64,000 nt of DNA. Origin: an uncultured Ilumatobacter sp. (GTDB lineage: Bacteria > Actinomycetota > Acidimicrobiia > Acidimicrobiales > Ilumatobacteraceae). The stretch's first letter is position 1, and every line of letters begins with the position of its first letter. The position numbers and the translations under genes are program-made. The notes below the pieces were generated by a model. That model had not been told where the DNA came from and ran no database searches. It saw nothing but the letters and a program-made list of their open reading frames with translations. The DNA lies in contig CALCXK010000056.1 of assembly GCA_937905835.1 (NCBI GenBank), positions 1-64,000 of the forward strand. The letters are read 5' to 3'. Below are positions 17,051 through 25,532 of this stretch, piece by piece.

Positions 17051-18621
17051 TGCCTCGATTTGCCCAAGAACGTGCCGCCGCTGATCCGACTGGGTTTGCC
17101 CTGGTCGACGACGGTCGTGAACTCACCTGGAGCGAGGTCAACGACGCGCTCAACCGCTGTGCGAACAAACTGCTCGACGCCGCTCGATCTGGTGACCTCG
17201 GAGCAGCACACCGGATTGCGGTCTTTGCGGAGAACTCAGCCGAGACCGCACTTGCCCATCTCGGGGGCTTGCTCGCCGGGGCCTCGTCGGTGCCGGTCAA
17301 CTTCCACCTCACGGCGTCGGAAGCTGCCTACATCTTGAGTGATTCGCAGAGCCGGGTGTTATTCGTCGGGCCAGAAACTGCCGAGCGGGGCGTCGCTGCA
17401 GCACATGAAGCCGGTGTCGACGTCGTGATTGGATGGGGCTGCGGCGACATCGAGGGCGTCATCGAGTGGGACGCCTGGCTGGCAAGCGGCCGCACGACTC
17501 ATCCGCCGGACGACGTCGTGCCGCGCCCGAACCTCTTGTACACGTCGGGAACCACTGGGCTACCCAAAGGCACCGAGCTTCCCCCCACGATGTTCGCCGG
17601 CGGCAACAACATGGTCGAACACCTCGATGCGCTGGCGCAGGGAGGGTTCTCAGGATTTGGTACCCACCTCGTCGTCGGCCCGATGTACCACACCGGTCCG
17701 CTCTCGGGAATGCGACTGTTGTGCGCCGGGGTGCCGTCGGTGATCCTCTCGAAGTTTGACGCTGAAGCAACCCTCGCCGCCATCGACAAGTATCAGACCG
17801 AAACGAGCGTGATGGTGCCGACTCACTTCGTGCGTCTGCTTGCTCTGCCCGATGACGTCAAGGCCAAGTACGACGTGAGCTCGATGAAGCTCTTGGCGCA
17901 CACCGGGGCAAAGTGTCCCGTTGACGTGAAGGCCGAAATGATCAAGTGGTTTGGGCCGGTGTTCAACGATGCGTATGGGGCGACCGAGGTCGGCACCGTG
18001 TGTTCTATTGCGAGTCTGGAGTGGCTCGACCATCAGGGCTCCGTCGGTCGATCGGTCGATCCGTTCACGGCGATGATCCTTGACGACGACTTTGAGGAAT
18101 TGCCTGCCAATACCGAAGGTCCGCTGTACTTTCGCGATGCAACGGGTCGCGGCATCGTGTACCCCAACGATCCCGACAAGACGGCAGCGTCGAATCCGCA
18201 GCCCGGCCTCTTCACGCTCGGTGAAATCGGCTATATCGACCCCGATGGTTATGTCTACATCACCGACCGCTTCAGCGATATGGTCGTCTCCGGCGGCGTC
18301 AACATTTACCCAGCTGAAGCCGAGCAACTCTTGATCGAGCACCCCGATGTTGCTGATGTGGGTTGTTTTGGGGTACCGCACACCGACATGGGCGAGCAGC
18401 TCGTTGGTCTCGTGATACCCGCCGATCCAGCCAGGCCGCCCACTGCTGACGACCTGTCGCAGTGGCTGAGCGAACGCCTGAGTCGTTTCAAATGCCCGCG
18501 TGAGTACCACGTGGTCGACGACCTCCTCCGCAGCACGATGGGCAAGATCAATAAACGCAAGCTGCGCGATGCCTGGCTTGCCGGCGACATCCACGAACTT
18601 GCAGCCATCCCGAAGCTCTGA
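17050..18621 (+). CDS. Acyl-CoA synthetase (AMP-dependent ligase), ligase 2
   Basis: A 523-residue ANL ligase with LLYTSGTTGLPKGTE, the A5 motif DAYGATEVG, the hinge ITDRFSDMVVSGGVNIYPAE and the C-terminal lysine region STMGKINKRKL. It activates a carboxylate as the acyl-adenylate and then the CoA thioester. It starts one base before the end of the SnoaL-like gene and is followed 34 nt later by an acyl-CoA dehydrogenase, the enzyme that would use its product. Confidence 0.9.
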   Translation: MPRFAQERAAADPTGFALVDDGRELTWSEVNDALNRCANKLLDAARSGDLGAAHRIAVFAENSAETALAHLGGLLAGASSVPVNFHLTASEAAYILSDSQSRVLFVGPETAERGVAAAHEAGVDVVIGWGCGDIEGVIEWDAWLASGRTTHPPDDVVPRPNLLYTSGTTGLPKGTELPPTMFAGGNNMVEHLDALAQGGFSGFGTHLVVGPMYHTGPLSGMRLLCAGVPSVILSKFDAEATLAAIDKYQTETSVMVPTHFVRLLALPDDVKAKYDVSSMKLLAHTGAKCPVDVKAEMIKWFGPVFNDAYGATEVGTVCSIASLEWLDHQGSVGRSVDPFTAMILDDDFEELPANTEGPLYFRDATGRGIVYPNDPDKTAASNPQPGLFTLGEIGYIDPDGYVYITDRFSDMVVSGGVNIYPAEAEQLLIEHPDVADVGCFGVPHTDMGEQLVGLVIPADPARPPTADDLSQWLSERLSRFKCPREYHVVDDLLRSTMGKINKRKLRDAWLAGDIHELAAIPKL

Positions 18622-18655
18622 CCCGAGCTCTGACCCCAGCCCTGAAAGGCGCGAC

Positions 18656-19936
18656 ATGACCGAGACCCAGCAACGAGTAGGCGTCGACCCAGCTATTTCA
18701 GTCGACGATTTCGCCGCAGCCGCGACCGAGTGGTTCCAGGCGAACGCCGAACCGAAGAAGTCAGTCGGACCAGGCCAGGGGTCAGGACACGGCGCATTCG
18801 ACGTGTCGGTGTTCGCCGACATGTCGTTCGACGAGGAGCGCGAGCACATCCTCGGCATCGCCGACTGGATCCAGCGCAAGGCCACGCAGGGCTACCACGC
18901 CGTCGACTGGGCCGTCGAACACGGTGGCCTCGGGCTCAGCCGTGCGCACGCCCGAGCGCTCGGGCGCATCGAGCGACAGTTCGAGACGCCAGGAACGCAT
19001 GAACTCGTCAGCGTGACGGTCGGGCTCATTACCTCGACGATTCAGGCGCTGGGGTCCGATGCGTTGAAGGCTCGCTTTATCCAGCCGTTGCGCAGCGCAG
19101 AGATTCTGGCGTGTCAGCTCTTCAGCGAGCCGGGCGCCGGTTCTGACCTTGCGGGTCTGTCGACGCGCGCTGAACGAGACGGCGACGAATGGGTGATCAA
19201 CGGGCAGAAGGTGTGGAGCTCGGGTGCTCAGTTCAGCCAGTGGGGTGAGCTGATTGCTCGGACCGACCCTGACGTGATCAAGCACAAGGGCCTGACTGCC
19301 TTCATGTTGCCGCTCGATGCTCCTGGCGTCGAGGTGCGGCCGATTAAGCAGATGAGCGGCGGGTCGTCGTTCTGCGAAGTCTTCTTCACTGACGTTCGCG
19401 TTGCTGATGATCTCCGCATCGGCGGCGTCGGCGATGGTTGGAAGGTCGCGACCACGACGCTGAGCTTCGAGCGCGACCATTCCGAGTCGGGCTCCGAAGG
19501 TTCAGCATCGGGTGGTTCGTGGAAGCAACTCCTCGGCACAGCCGAGCGGATGGGCCTCACGAACGATCCGGTGACCCGGGACAAGCTCATGCGGGTGTTC
19601 ATCCACGGTCGTGTCGAGTCGTACACCAACCGTCGCGCTGCCGACCTCGCTCGATCGGGCACGCCCGGCCCCGAGGGGTCGCTTGGCAAGTTGCTGTGGA
19701 CCGAAGGGATGACATTGATGGCTGAGGTTGTCTCGGGGTTGCTTGGTGCCAAGCTCACTGCCGATACGGGGGAGTGGGGCACGTACGAGTGGAATGAACA
19801 TCTGCTCGGTGCACCGGGCTACCGGATCGCTGGTGGCAGCGACGAGGTGCAGCGCAACATTATCGGCGAACGAGTCTTGGGATTGGCGCGCGAACCGCGC
19901 GCCGACACGGGGCCGTGGACCGACATTCAGCGCTGA
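18656..19936 (+). CDS. Acyl-CoA dehydrogenase
   Basis: A 426-residue flavoprotein of the acyl-CoA dehydrogenase fold. FAD and acyl-CoA binding features are visible in QLFSEPGAGSDLAG (about 160-173), VINGQKVWSSGAQFS and the C-terminal YRIAGGSDEVQRNIIGERVL. It should introduce the alpha-beta double bond in an acyl-CoA, feeding the enoyl-CoA hydratase. ATG 18656 follows GAAAGG. It ends the operon that starts at 15756; a convergent TetR gene follows within 20 nt. Whether it is of the branch that eliminates phosphate from 4-phospho-acyl-CoA cannot be judged by eye. Confidence 0.9.
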   Translation: MTETQQRVGVDPAISVDDFAAAATEWFQANAEPKKSVGPGQGSGHGAFDVSVFADMSFDEEREHILGIADWIQRKATQGYHAVDWAVEHGGLGLSRAHARALGRIERQFETPGTHELVSVTVGLITSTIQALGSDALKARFIQPLRSAEILACQLFSEPGAGSDLAGLSTRAERDGDEWVINGQKVWSSGAQFSQWGELIARTDPDVIKHKGLTAFMLPLDAPGVEVRPIKQMSGGSSFCEVFFTDVRVADDLRIGGVGDGWKVATTTLSFERDHSESGSEGSASGGSWKQLLGTAERMGLTNDPVTRDKLMRVFIHGRVESYTNRRAADLARSGTPGPEGSLGKLLWTEGMTLMAEVVSGLLGAKLTADTGEWGTYEWNEHLLGAPGYRIAGGSDEVQRNIIGERVLGLAREPRADTGPWTDIQR

Positions 19937-19955
19937 TCACCGGGTCATCGGTTGG

Positions 19956-20591
19956 TCAGTCGGGGTCGCCAGCCGCGGCGACGCCTGGCCACAGCAGGTG
20001 TGTGAGGTTCTTCGCCACCGTGTCGAGATCGCAGTATTCGTCACCGAGCCACATGGTCGTCACTGTCTGGAATGCTCCGATGACGGCGTAGGCCCACGTG
20101 CGAGCGGCGGCGTAATCGAGCCCGGCTTGGGCTCGTGCAGCGGTGAAAAGCTCAAGGAGTTGCTGCGCCGATCGATCGACGAGCCGTCGGAGTTGCTCGG
20201 TGCTCTGATCGCTCGCGTTCACGAAGAGGTAAATGTTCCGGTCGGCATCAACGGCGCCAAGGTACCCCCGCACGGCCATCTCGAATCCCGATCGTCCGTC
20301 GGTCGCGGAGATCGTGGCACCCCGCACGGCGACGTCAATACGGTCGACCAAGAATTCAGAGAGTGCAGTGACCAGTGCTGCTTTGTCGCCGACGGTGCGG
20401 TACAGAATTGGCTTACTCACGTCGGCCTCGGCAGCGATGTCTTCCATCGTGACCAGTGGGCCGTTAGTGGTAATCGAACGCATCGCTGCGGCCAGGAGTT
20501 GGGCGCGGTCGGCAACGACACTCCTGCCCTTGGGGCGTCCTGGCCGGCGTCGCTCGAGGGGCGCCTCGGCGGCAATAGATCCCGCGGGCAT
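19956..20591 (-). CDS. TetR-family regulator 1
   Basis: A 211-residue regulator with an N-terminal helix-turn-helix (EDIAAEADVSKPILYRTV, about 50-67) preceded by a basic arm (RRRPGRPKGRS). The C-terminal ligand-binding half is helical, with many aromatic residues. It is divergent from the carotenoid oxygenase gene; the 98-bp gap contains a perfect TACTC-T-GAGTA palindrome, the obvious candidate for its own operator. That sequence differs from the 19-nt family, so this TetR is likely a local repressor. Confidence 0.88.
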   Translation of the reverse strand: MPAGSIAAEAPLERRRPGRPKGRSVVADRAQLLAAAMRSITTNGPLVTMEDIAAEADVSKPILYRTVGDKAALVTALSEFLVDRIDVAVRGATISATDGRSGFEMAVRGYLGAVDADRNIYLFVNASDQSTEQLRRLVDRSAQQLLELFTAARAQAGLDYAAARTWAYAVIGAFQTVTTMWLGDEYCDLDTVAKNLTHLLWPGVAAAGDPD

Positions 20592-20644
20592 CGATGCACC
20601 ATAGCAGCGGCGACGGGCGTCGCAGATTGAACAAAAGAACTATG

Positions 20645-20655
20645 TACTCTGAGTA
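20645..20655. promoter_or_regulatory. Palindromic candidate operator for the adjacent TetR
   Basis: TACTCTGAGTA is an 11-nt perfect inverted repeat with a central T, flanked by further matching A/T positions (AT...AT). It lies between the divergent TetR and carotenoid oxygenase genes, 35 nt before the oxygenase start. Confidence 0.5.
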
Positions 20656-20689
20656 AATTGGAGTGCCTGAATCGTGTTACCGTCGCGCC

Positions 20690-22063
20690 ATGACGACCTT
20701 TGATGTCTCTGCCACCGATGCGCCCATAGGGGTACTCCCCTGGCACCTCCGGAACAACTGGGCCCCGGTACTCGATGAAGTCACCGACACCGAACTTCGT
20801 GTCGAGGGCACCATCCCCACCGAACTCCAAGGCACCTACGTGCGCACCGGCCCGAACCCCGCGTCGGGCAAGTCTGAGCACTGGTTCTTCGGCGACGGCA
20901 TGTTGCACGGAGTGCGGCTCGCCAACGGTAAGGCCGAGTGGTATCGCAACCGCTTCATCCAAACACCGAACATCTCTGACCCAACCGACGACCCGATGGC
21001 TGGCATGGGTGACTTGAGCCGCGGTACCGGCAACACGCACGTCATGGCGCACAACAAGGAACTGCTGTGTCTCGAGGAAGGGCACTGGCCATGGAAGGTT
21101 GACGCCGAACTCAACACACTCGGCTATCAGAACTACGACGGAGCATTGACGTGCTCGATGACGGCACACCCCAAGATCTGCCCCGTGACGGGCGAGCTGA
21201 TCGCCTTCAGCTATCTCAACCCCGAACCGCCATTCCTGAACTACATCCGCGTCAGCGCCGATGGCCAACTGCAGCAGCTTGAGGGCATCGAGCTTCCGAC
21301 CATGGTGATGATGCACGACTTCAACGTCACCCGGAACTACGTCATCTTCATGGACCTCCCGGTGTGCTTCGACCTTGCAGCCCTTGAAACCGGCCTACCG
21401 TTCATGTTCAACAAAGATGCCGGTGCCCGTCTTGGCGTGATGCCCCGCAACGGCACGAACGCCGACGTGCGCTGGTTTGACATCGACCCGTGCTACGTCT
21501 TCCATGCCGTCAACGCGCACGAACAGGGGAACAAAATCGTGCTGCACGTCTCGCGCCAACCCGAAGCCTTCGGGGCGAGCAACGACGACTACGCCGAAGT
21601 CGGGCGACTGTGGAGGTGGACGATTGACCTCGATGCTGGCGTGGTGACCGAGGAACAGATCGATGATCGCCCTGGCGACTTCGGACGCGTCGACGATCGC
21701 ATGATTGGCCTCGATGCCAATTTCGGGTACCTCATGGCGATGGCTGGCGAAGGCAACTCCGAAGAACCGGTCTACGGGTCGGCACTGTGGAAGTACGACC
21801 TTCGGACCGGTGCCTGCACCGAGCATCAGCTCGGTGCAGGCGTGCGCGGGGCCGAGCCGGTCTTTGCTTCAGCGTCGCCCGATGCTGGCGAAGACGAAGG
21901 CTGGATTATCAGCCTGTCGCACGACACGGCATCTGATCAGTCGCGGCTTGTGATCATCGACGCTCAGAACTTCTCGGCACCGCCCGTGGCCACAATCCAC
22001 CTGCCGCGACGCGTGCCATACGGAGCGCACGGCAGCTGGGTGCCTGACAGCGCCATGCAGTAA
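20690..22063 (+). CDS. Carotenoid oxygenase (carotenoid/stilbene cleavage dioxygenase) family protein
   Basis: A 457-residue seven-bladed propeller non-heme iron enzyme. All four iron histidines can be placed: H160 (MTAHPK), H209 (MMHDFN), H272 (FHAVNA) and H447 (YGAHGSW), plus GTYVRTGPNP near the N-terminus. Known members cleave C=C bonds of carotenoids, apocarotenoids, lignostilbenes or isoeugenol-type substrates. Together with Rieske enzymes and CoA ligases this favours an isoprenoid or phenylpropanoid-like substrate. The ATG at 20690 is chosen over one 27 nt upstream that lies in the promoter. Confidence 0.9.
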   Translation: MTTFDVSATDAPIGVLPWHLRNNWAPVLDEVTDTELRVEGTIPTELQGTYVRTGPNPASGKSEHWFFGDGMLHGVRLANGKAEWYRNRFIQTPNISDPTDDPMAGMGDLSRGTGNTHVMAHNKELLCLEEGHWPWKVDAELNTLGYQNYDGALTCSMTAHPKICPVTGELIAFSYLNPEPPFLNYIRVSADGQLQQLEGIELPTMVMMHDFNVTRNYVIFMDLPVCFDLAALETGLPFMFNKDAGARLGVMPRNGTNADVRWFDIDPCYVFHAVNAHEQGNKIVLHVSRQPEAFGASNDDYAEVGRLWRWTIDLDAGVVTEEQIDDRPGDFGRVDDRMIGLDANFGYLMAMAGEGNSEEPVYGSALWKYDLRTGACTEHQLGAGVRGAEPVFASASPDAGEDEGWIISLSHDTASDQSRLVIIDAQNFSAPPVATIHLPRRVPYGAHGSWVPDSAMQ

Positions 22064-22146
22064 GACGCGTCCGATTGCTCATTGCGTCGCGCACGCCACT
22101 CGTAGGCGGAATCATCCCGATGGTCGCGCCTCGATGCATTGCGCGA

Positions 22147-23739
22147 TCAGCGTGGTGTGATGCTGACGTTGGTCGGGCCGATCTCGAGCCACTGGTACAG
22201 GTGCTCCCAGAAGTGGCGAATTTTGGTTTCGTTGTAGTTACCGAAGACCACCTCTTGGCGCTCTTGGGCCTTCAGGCCCTTCTGTACCAGCGGCAGATTG
22301 ATTGAATCTTGCTGGAAGATCTTCGCGGTCATCCCGAGTTCGGGCGCCAAGGTCCAGTCGTCGTCGGGCCCGAGCTTGGTGACCTGCGCTGGCTTGGGCC
22401 GGTTGTTCTGATCTTTGCAGGGAACGAACATCATGACTTCGAAGATGCATTCGTCGGGATTGTTGCCGTGCGGCCGAAAGCGATAGAAAAGCGCGTTGAA
22501 CACACCCCAGGGTGACCAGTTGGGAAACACCGAGTAGTAGATCGAGTCCACCATCTCGGCGTCGCTGAAAAGCTCCGGGTCGATCGCATCGCCGTATTGC
22601 TTCGTGGCCGTAGCGCGCCGCTGGGCCGCGAGCCAGGCTCGAACCTCACTGGCCGAATCGACACCGGCTGGCGGGTCCGAAACGGTCAGTGGCGTGTCGA
22701 GGAGGCCGTCCGGCGTCGGCCCACCGATCCACTTGCACAAATGGGGGTCGGCCTGCGTGATGTTGCCGTCGAGATGGCGTGCTTCATCGTCGAAGAAGCT
22801 TTCGTTGTCGTCGAGATCGGTCACCCGGACTCGACCGAGTTCGACGCGCTCGTAGATGAACCCATTCATCGGGTGCCGGAACCGGGCAAATTGTTGGCCG
22901 TCGGCCAGGCGCTCGTAGTGAGTCATGCCCGCGAGATGGGGGCTCTCGATGCCCTGTGGAGAGATCGCCCGGGAGAAGTTGCCGTAGGTGTCGTAGCGCG
23001 TGTTCGCGTCGCCGAGGGTTTCCATCAATGTCGGATGAGTAGCGACGACGTGGTACGACTCCATGAACGCTTCTTGGCAAGCCTTCCAGTTGACACGCAT
23101 GATTTTTTCGACGTGCGCGACCTTGATGCGTTGCTCAAACGGGTACTTCTCGAAGTGTTCGTCGAGACCGGCAAGGTGCTCAGACAGCGGTCCTGCGGAT
23201 CGGTCGGGATTGACGAAGACGAACCCGTGCCACGTCTCGACCAGCGCCTCGGGCAGCGAGAAGTCTTCCTGCTTGACGCTGGGGAAGTCCCACTCGCACG
23301 GGATCTCCTTCAGTGAGCCGTCGAGGTTCCAGGCCCATCCGTGGAATGGGCACCGCAGGGCCTTGGCGCCGCGTCCGCTGGCCTCGCGTAACAGGCGGCC
23401 GCGGTGGAGGCATGCATTGCGGTATGCCTTGATGCCATCAGCTGTTCGCACGATCAGAAACGACAGGTCGGCAATCTCGTACACGTGGTAGTCGCCCACG
23501 TCGGGTATTTCCTCTTCGAGGCACGCCATCTGCCAGATCCGGCTCCACAGCTTTTCGACTTCGAGCGCATGAAAATCAGGAGACGTGTAGTGCGCAGCAG
23601 GGACTCGAGTGTTGCCGTCGCTGAGCCCCTCGCGAGACTCGTTGCGCAGCAGATCCGAGACGGGGTGGGAGTCGCCGTCAAGGAGCTCGGTGAGACTGAT
23701 TCCCGCTGATCGGCTCGTGCCGGTGATGGTCTCGGTCAT
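22147..23739 (-). CDS. Rieske oxygenase alpha subunit with an inserted small domain
   Basis: A 530-residue Rieske oxygenase: C110, H112, C130, H133 for the cluster, H230 and H235 in FMESYHVVATH for the iron. It is a paralogue of the enzymes at 7414 and 51472 (shared N-terminal LLDGDSHPVSDLL-type motif) but longer. Residues about 291-341 (from MNGFIYERV to DPHLCKWIGGP) are an extra segment that closely resembles the whole 70-aa protein encoded at 51263. It is the last gene of the PPOX-kinase-Rieske minus operon, 70 nt after the kinase stop, with its own AGAAAGAG ribosome site. Confidence 0.9.
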   Translation of the reverse strand: MTETITGTSRSAGISLTELLDGDSHPVSDLLRNESREGLSDGNTRVPAAHYTSPDFHALEVEKLWSRIWQMACLEEEIPDVGDYHVYEIADLSFLIVRTADGIKAYRNACLHRGRLLREASGRGAKALRCPFHGWAWNLDGSLKEIPCEWDFPSVKQEDFSLPEALVETWHGFVFVNPDRSAGPLSEHLAGLDEHFEKYPFEQRIKVAHVEKIMRVNWKACQEAFMESYHVVATHPTLMETLGDANTRYDTYGNFSRAISPQGIESPHLAGMTHYERLADGQQFARFRHPMNGFIYERVELGRVRVTDLDDNESFFDDEARHLDGNITQADPHLCKWIGGPTPDGLLDTPLTVSDPPAGVDSASEVRAWLAAQRRATATKQYGDAIDPELFSDAEMVDSIYYSVFPNWSPWGVFNALFYRFRPHGNNPDECIFEVMMFVPCKDQNNRPKPAQVTKLGPDDDWTLAPELGMTAKIFQQDSINLPLVQKGLKAQERQEVVFGNYNETKIRHFWEHLYQWLEIGPTNVSITPR

Positions 23740-23809
23740 GTTCGCTCTTTCTGTTTCTTTCTGTGGCCGGCTGGCTGGCCGGCGGGAGGAGTGGCTGTCT
23801 CGAGTGGCT

Positions 23810-24886
23810 TCAGAATTTGGTGAGGAATTCGCCGGAATTGTTGTCAGCCGCGGCGTGGAATGAGCGCATGACGAACTCATTGAGTAGGAGTCGCCCGCGT
23901 TCGTTGCCCGGGTCGATGTTGGCGACTGCCACTTGCGTCCATGCTTGGTGGAGCAGGCAGTAGCGGTAGTCGCGCCAGCACGTGGCGAAGTCGTAGTCGA
24001 CGACTCCGGCCGCCACGAGCTCGTCGTGGTAGTGAGTCACGATGTCGTGTTCCCACGCTCGACGGTTGGCAACGGTGACCGACATGCCGAGGAAGTTTGC
24101 GATGTCCCAGGTCCCGACGTGACGAGTGGAGAGTTGGAAGTCGAGCATGGTGACAACGCCATCGCCGGCGCTGCCGCCGAACAGGTAGTTCTCGGCTCGA
24201 CAGTCGGTGTGGGTAAAGGTTGCCGGTGAGTTCTGTGTCCACCAGTCGAGCATCTGGGAATACCGCGGTGTGAGCTGCCCACACCAGTCGATCACCTGCG
24301 GGGGCACGCTGCCGCTCCAGGTGTTGACGAACTCGGCCCAGTTGGCTGCAACAAGTGCACCAGCGCCTTTATACAGGTCGTTGTTCATTGGCGGAAGCCA
24401 TGTCATTGCATGGAGGGCGTCGGTCTCCCAGTAATCGGAGTGGAGCGCTGCGACGGTACGTGCGATCGCCAGCGATTCCTCAAGCGTCGCTCCGACGACC
24501 TGGTCAATCATTGAGCCACCTTCGATTGCTTCGATTACAAGCACGAACGGGGTACCACCATCGGCCATTTCAGCGATGTAGCAGTGCGGAGTTCGAACGG
24601 TCAGTTTGGCAGCCACCTGGGAGTAGAAGTTGACCTCCCGTTCGTAGAAACCCATCAACTGACTGATCACGACGTTCTCCGGATGAATCGATTGGCACTT
24701 GGCGATGAGTGTTGCTGGTCCGGAGTGTTGATCGGCGTAGGTCAGCGTCAGGCGAGCGACTTCGCCGAGGATGCCGACGCCTTCGCCAATGTGTTCGATC
24801 GCGACTTCGACAATGGTGCCAATGTCGTCGTCGAGGTGCTCGTTGAGCCAGTCGACAGTGATCTGGTCAACCTGGGCGGGAATCAT
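23810..24886 (-). CDS. APH-type phosphotransferase 2
   Basis: A 358-residue kinase of the APH/choline-kinase fold. The catalytic loop is HTDCRAEN (226-233, base D228), the metal Asp is D249 in MLDFQL, and the ATP-binding lysine is probably in LIAKCQS. It is similar in length and layout to the kinase at 11280 (GVGxxGEV and FYEREVNFY versus IYEREHRFY). It lies between a PPOX gene (ATGA overlap) and a Rieske oxygenase gene, so a small-molecule hydroxyl substrate from catabolism is likelier than an antibiotic. The substrate is not known. Confidence 0.85.
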   Translation of the reverse strand: MIPAQVDQITVDWLNEHLDDDIGTIVEVAIEHIGEGVGILGEVARLTLTYADQHSGPATLIAKCQSIHPENVVISQLMGFYEREVNFYSQVAAKLTVRTPHCYIAEMADGGTPFVLVIEAIEGGSMIDQVVGATLEESLAIARTVAALHSDYWETDALHAMTWLPPMNNDLYKGAGALVAANWAEFVNTWSGSVPPQVIDWCGQLTPRYSQMLDWWTQNSPATFTHTDCRAENYLFGGSAGDGVVTMLDFQLSTRHVGTWDIANFLGMSVTVANRRAWEHDIVTHYHDELVAAGVVDYDFATCWRDYRYCLLHQAWTQVAVANIDPGNERGRLLLNEFVMRSFHAAADNNSGEFLTKF

Positions 24887-25422
24887 CCGGTGGCCTGTAC
24901 CCGGGTTGCGGTCGTACCGGCTGGCGAGTTGGCGAACATTGCTTCTGAGTCGAACCCGATTCGTGCGTCGGGTGCGATCCGAATAACCACCCGTCCGGGG
25001 CTATCGAGATGCGCCACGAAGGCTTCCTGTGCACTGGGGTTTCCCGGCCGAACTTTGGCGGCGAGAACTGGGTAAAAGTCGGTGAGTGTGACGCGATCGT
25101 CGAACACTTCGGCATTGCCCTTGTACGTGACGGCCTGGCTGATGCCGATGTCGGTACCGCGACTCGAGATGGCTACCGCCACACGTGGCCGGGCCTCGAT
25201 GGCTGGAACTCGTTTGCGCCGACGAGTGCACGTCAGCCAAAAGGCATCGTCGCGGAACACAAAGTTCATGATGACGCCGACGGGATCGCCGGCCTTGGTA
25301 CTCCACATGAAGGTGCATTCGGTCTGAGAGTCGAGCAACGCCTGTTCACGTTCGCCCGACAGCGTGAACATCGAAACATCCTCGTAGCTGTCGACGTGGT
25401 CGTTCGATTCTCCGTCGGTCAC
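24883..25422 (-). CDS. PPOX-like flavin/F420-binding protein 1
   Basis: A 179-residue split-barrel protein of the pyridoxamine-5'-phosphate-oxidase-like superfamily: TECTFMWSTKAGDPVGVIM, a strand rich in RRKRVPAIEARPRVAVAI and the C-terminal FVAHLDSPGRVVIRIAPD. Actinobacterial members bind FMN or F420 and reduce or oxidise small molecules. It is the first gene of an operon leading to an APH kinase and a Rieske oxygenase. It is closely related to the proteins at 44763 and 49268. Confidence 0.85.
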   Translation of the reverse strand: MTDGESNDHVDSYEDVSMFTLSGEREQALLDSQTECTFMWSTKAGDPVGVIMNFVFRDDAFWLTCTRRRKRVPAIEARPRVAVAISSRGTDIGISQAVTYKGNAEVFDDRVTLTDFYPVLAAKVRPGNPSAQEAFVAHLDSPGRVVIRIAPDARIGFDSEAMFANSPAGTTATRVQATG

Positions 25423-25473
25423 GGCGTTCTCTTTCGCTTGGTCACGGAGTTGTCAGGGTCCGTTGGGTGGTGG

Positions 25474-25492
25474 TTACTGAATACGGGTTAAG
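25474..25492. promoter_or_regulatory. Candidate operator of the 19-nt family (site E)
   Basis: TTACTGAATACGGGTTAAG between the divergent PPOX operon (start 52 nt away) and the swivelling-His operon (41 nt away). It matches site A at 13 of 19 positions and, together with the following TTTC, resembles site D (TTAAGTTTC shared exactly). TAAGTT could be the -10 for rightward transcription. Confidence 0.55.
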
Positions 25493-25532
25493 TTTCGCAG
25501 CTAGAGCTTGATCACAACGAAGGGGACACACA

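Noticed and set aside
17650..18885. 411-codon minus-strand frame opposite ligase 2 and the acyl-CoA dehydrogenase start
   Set aside because: It crosses two well-supported genes, has no recognisable domain and is a high-GC shadow.
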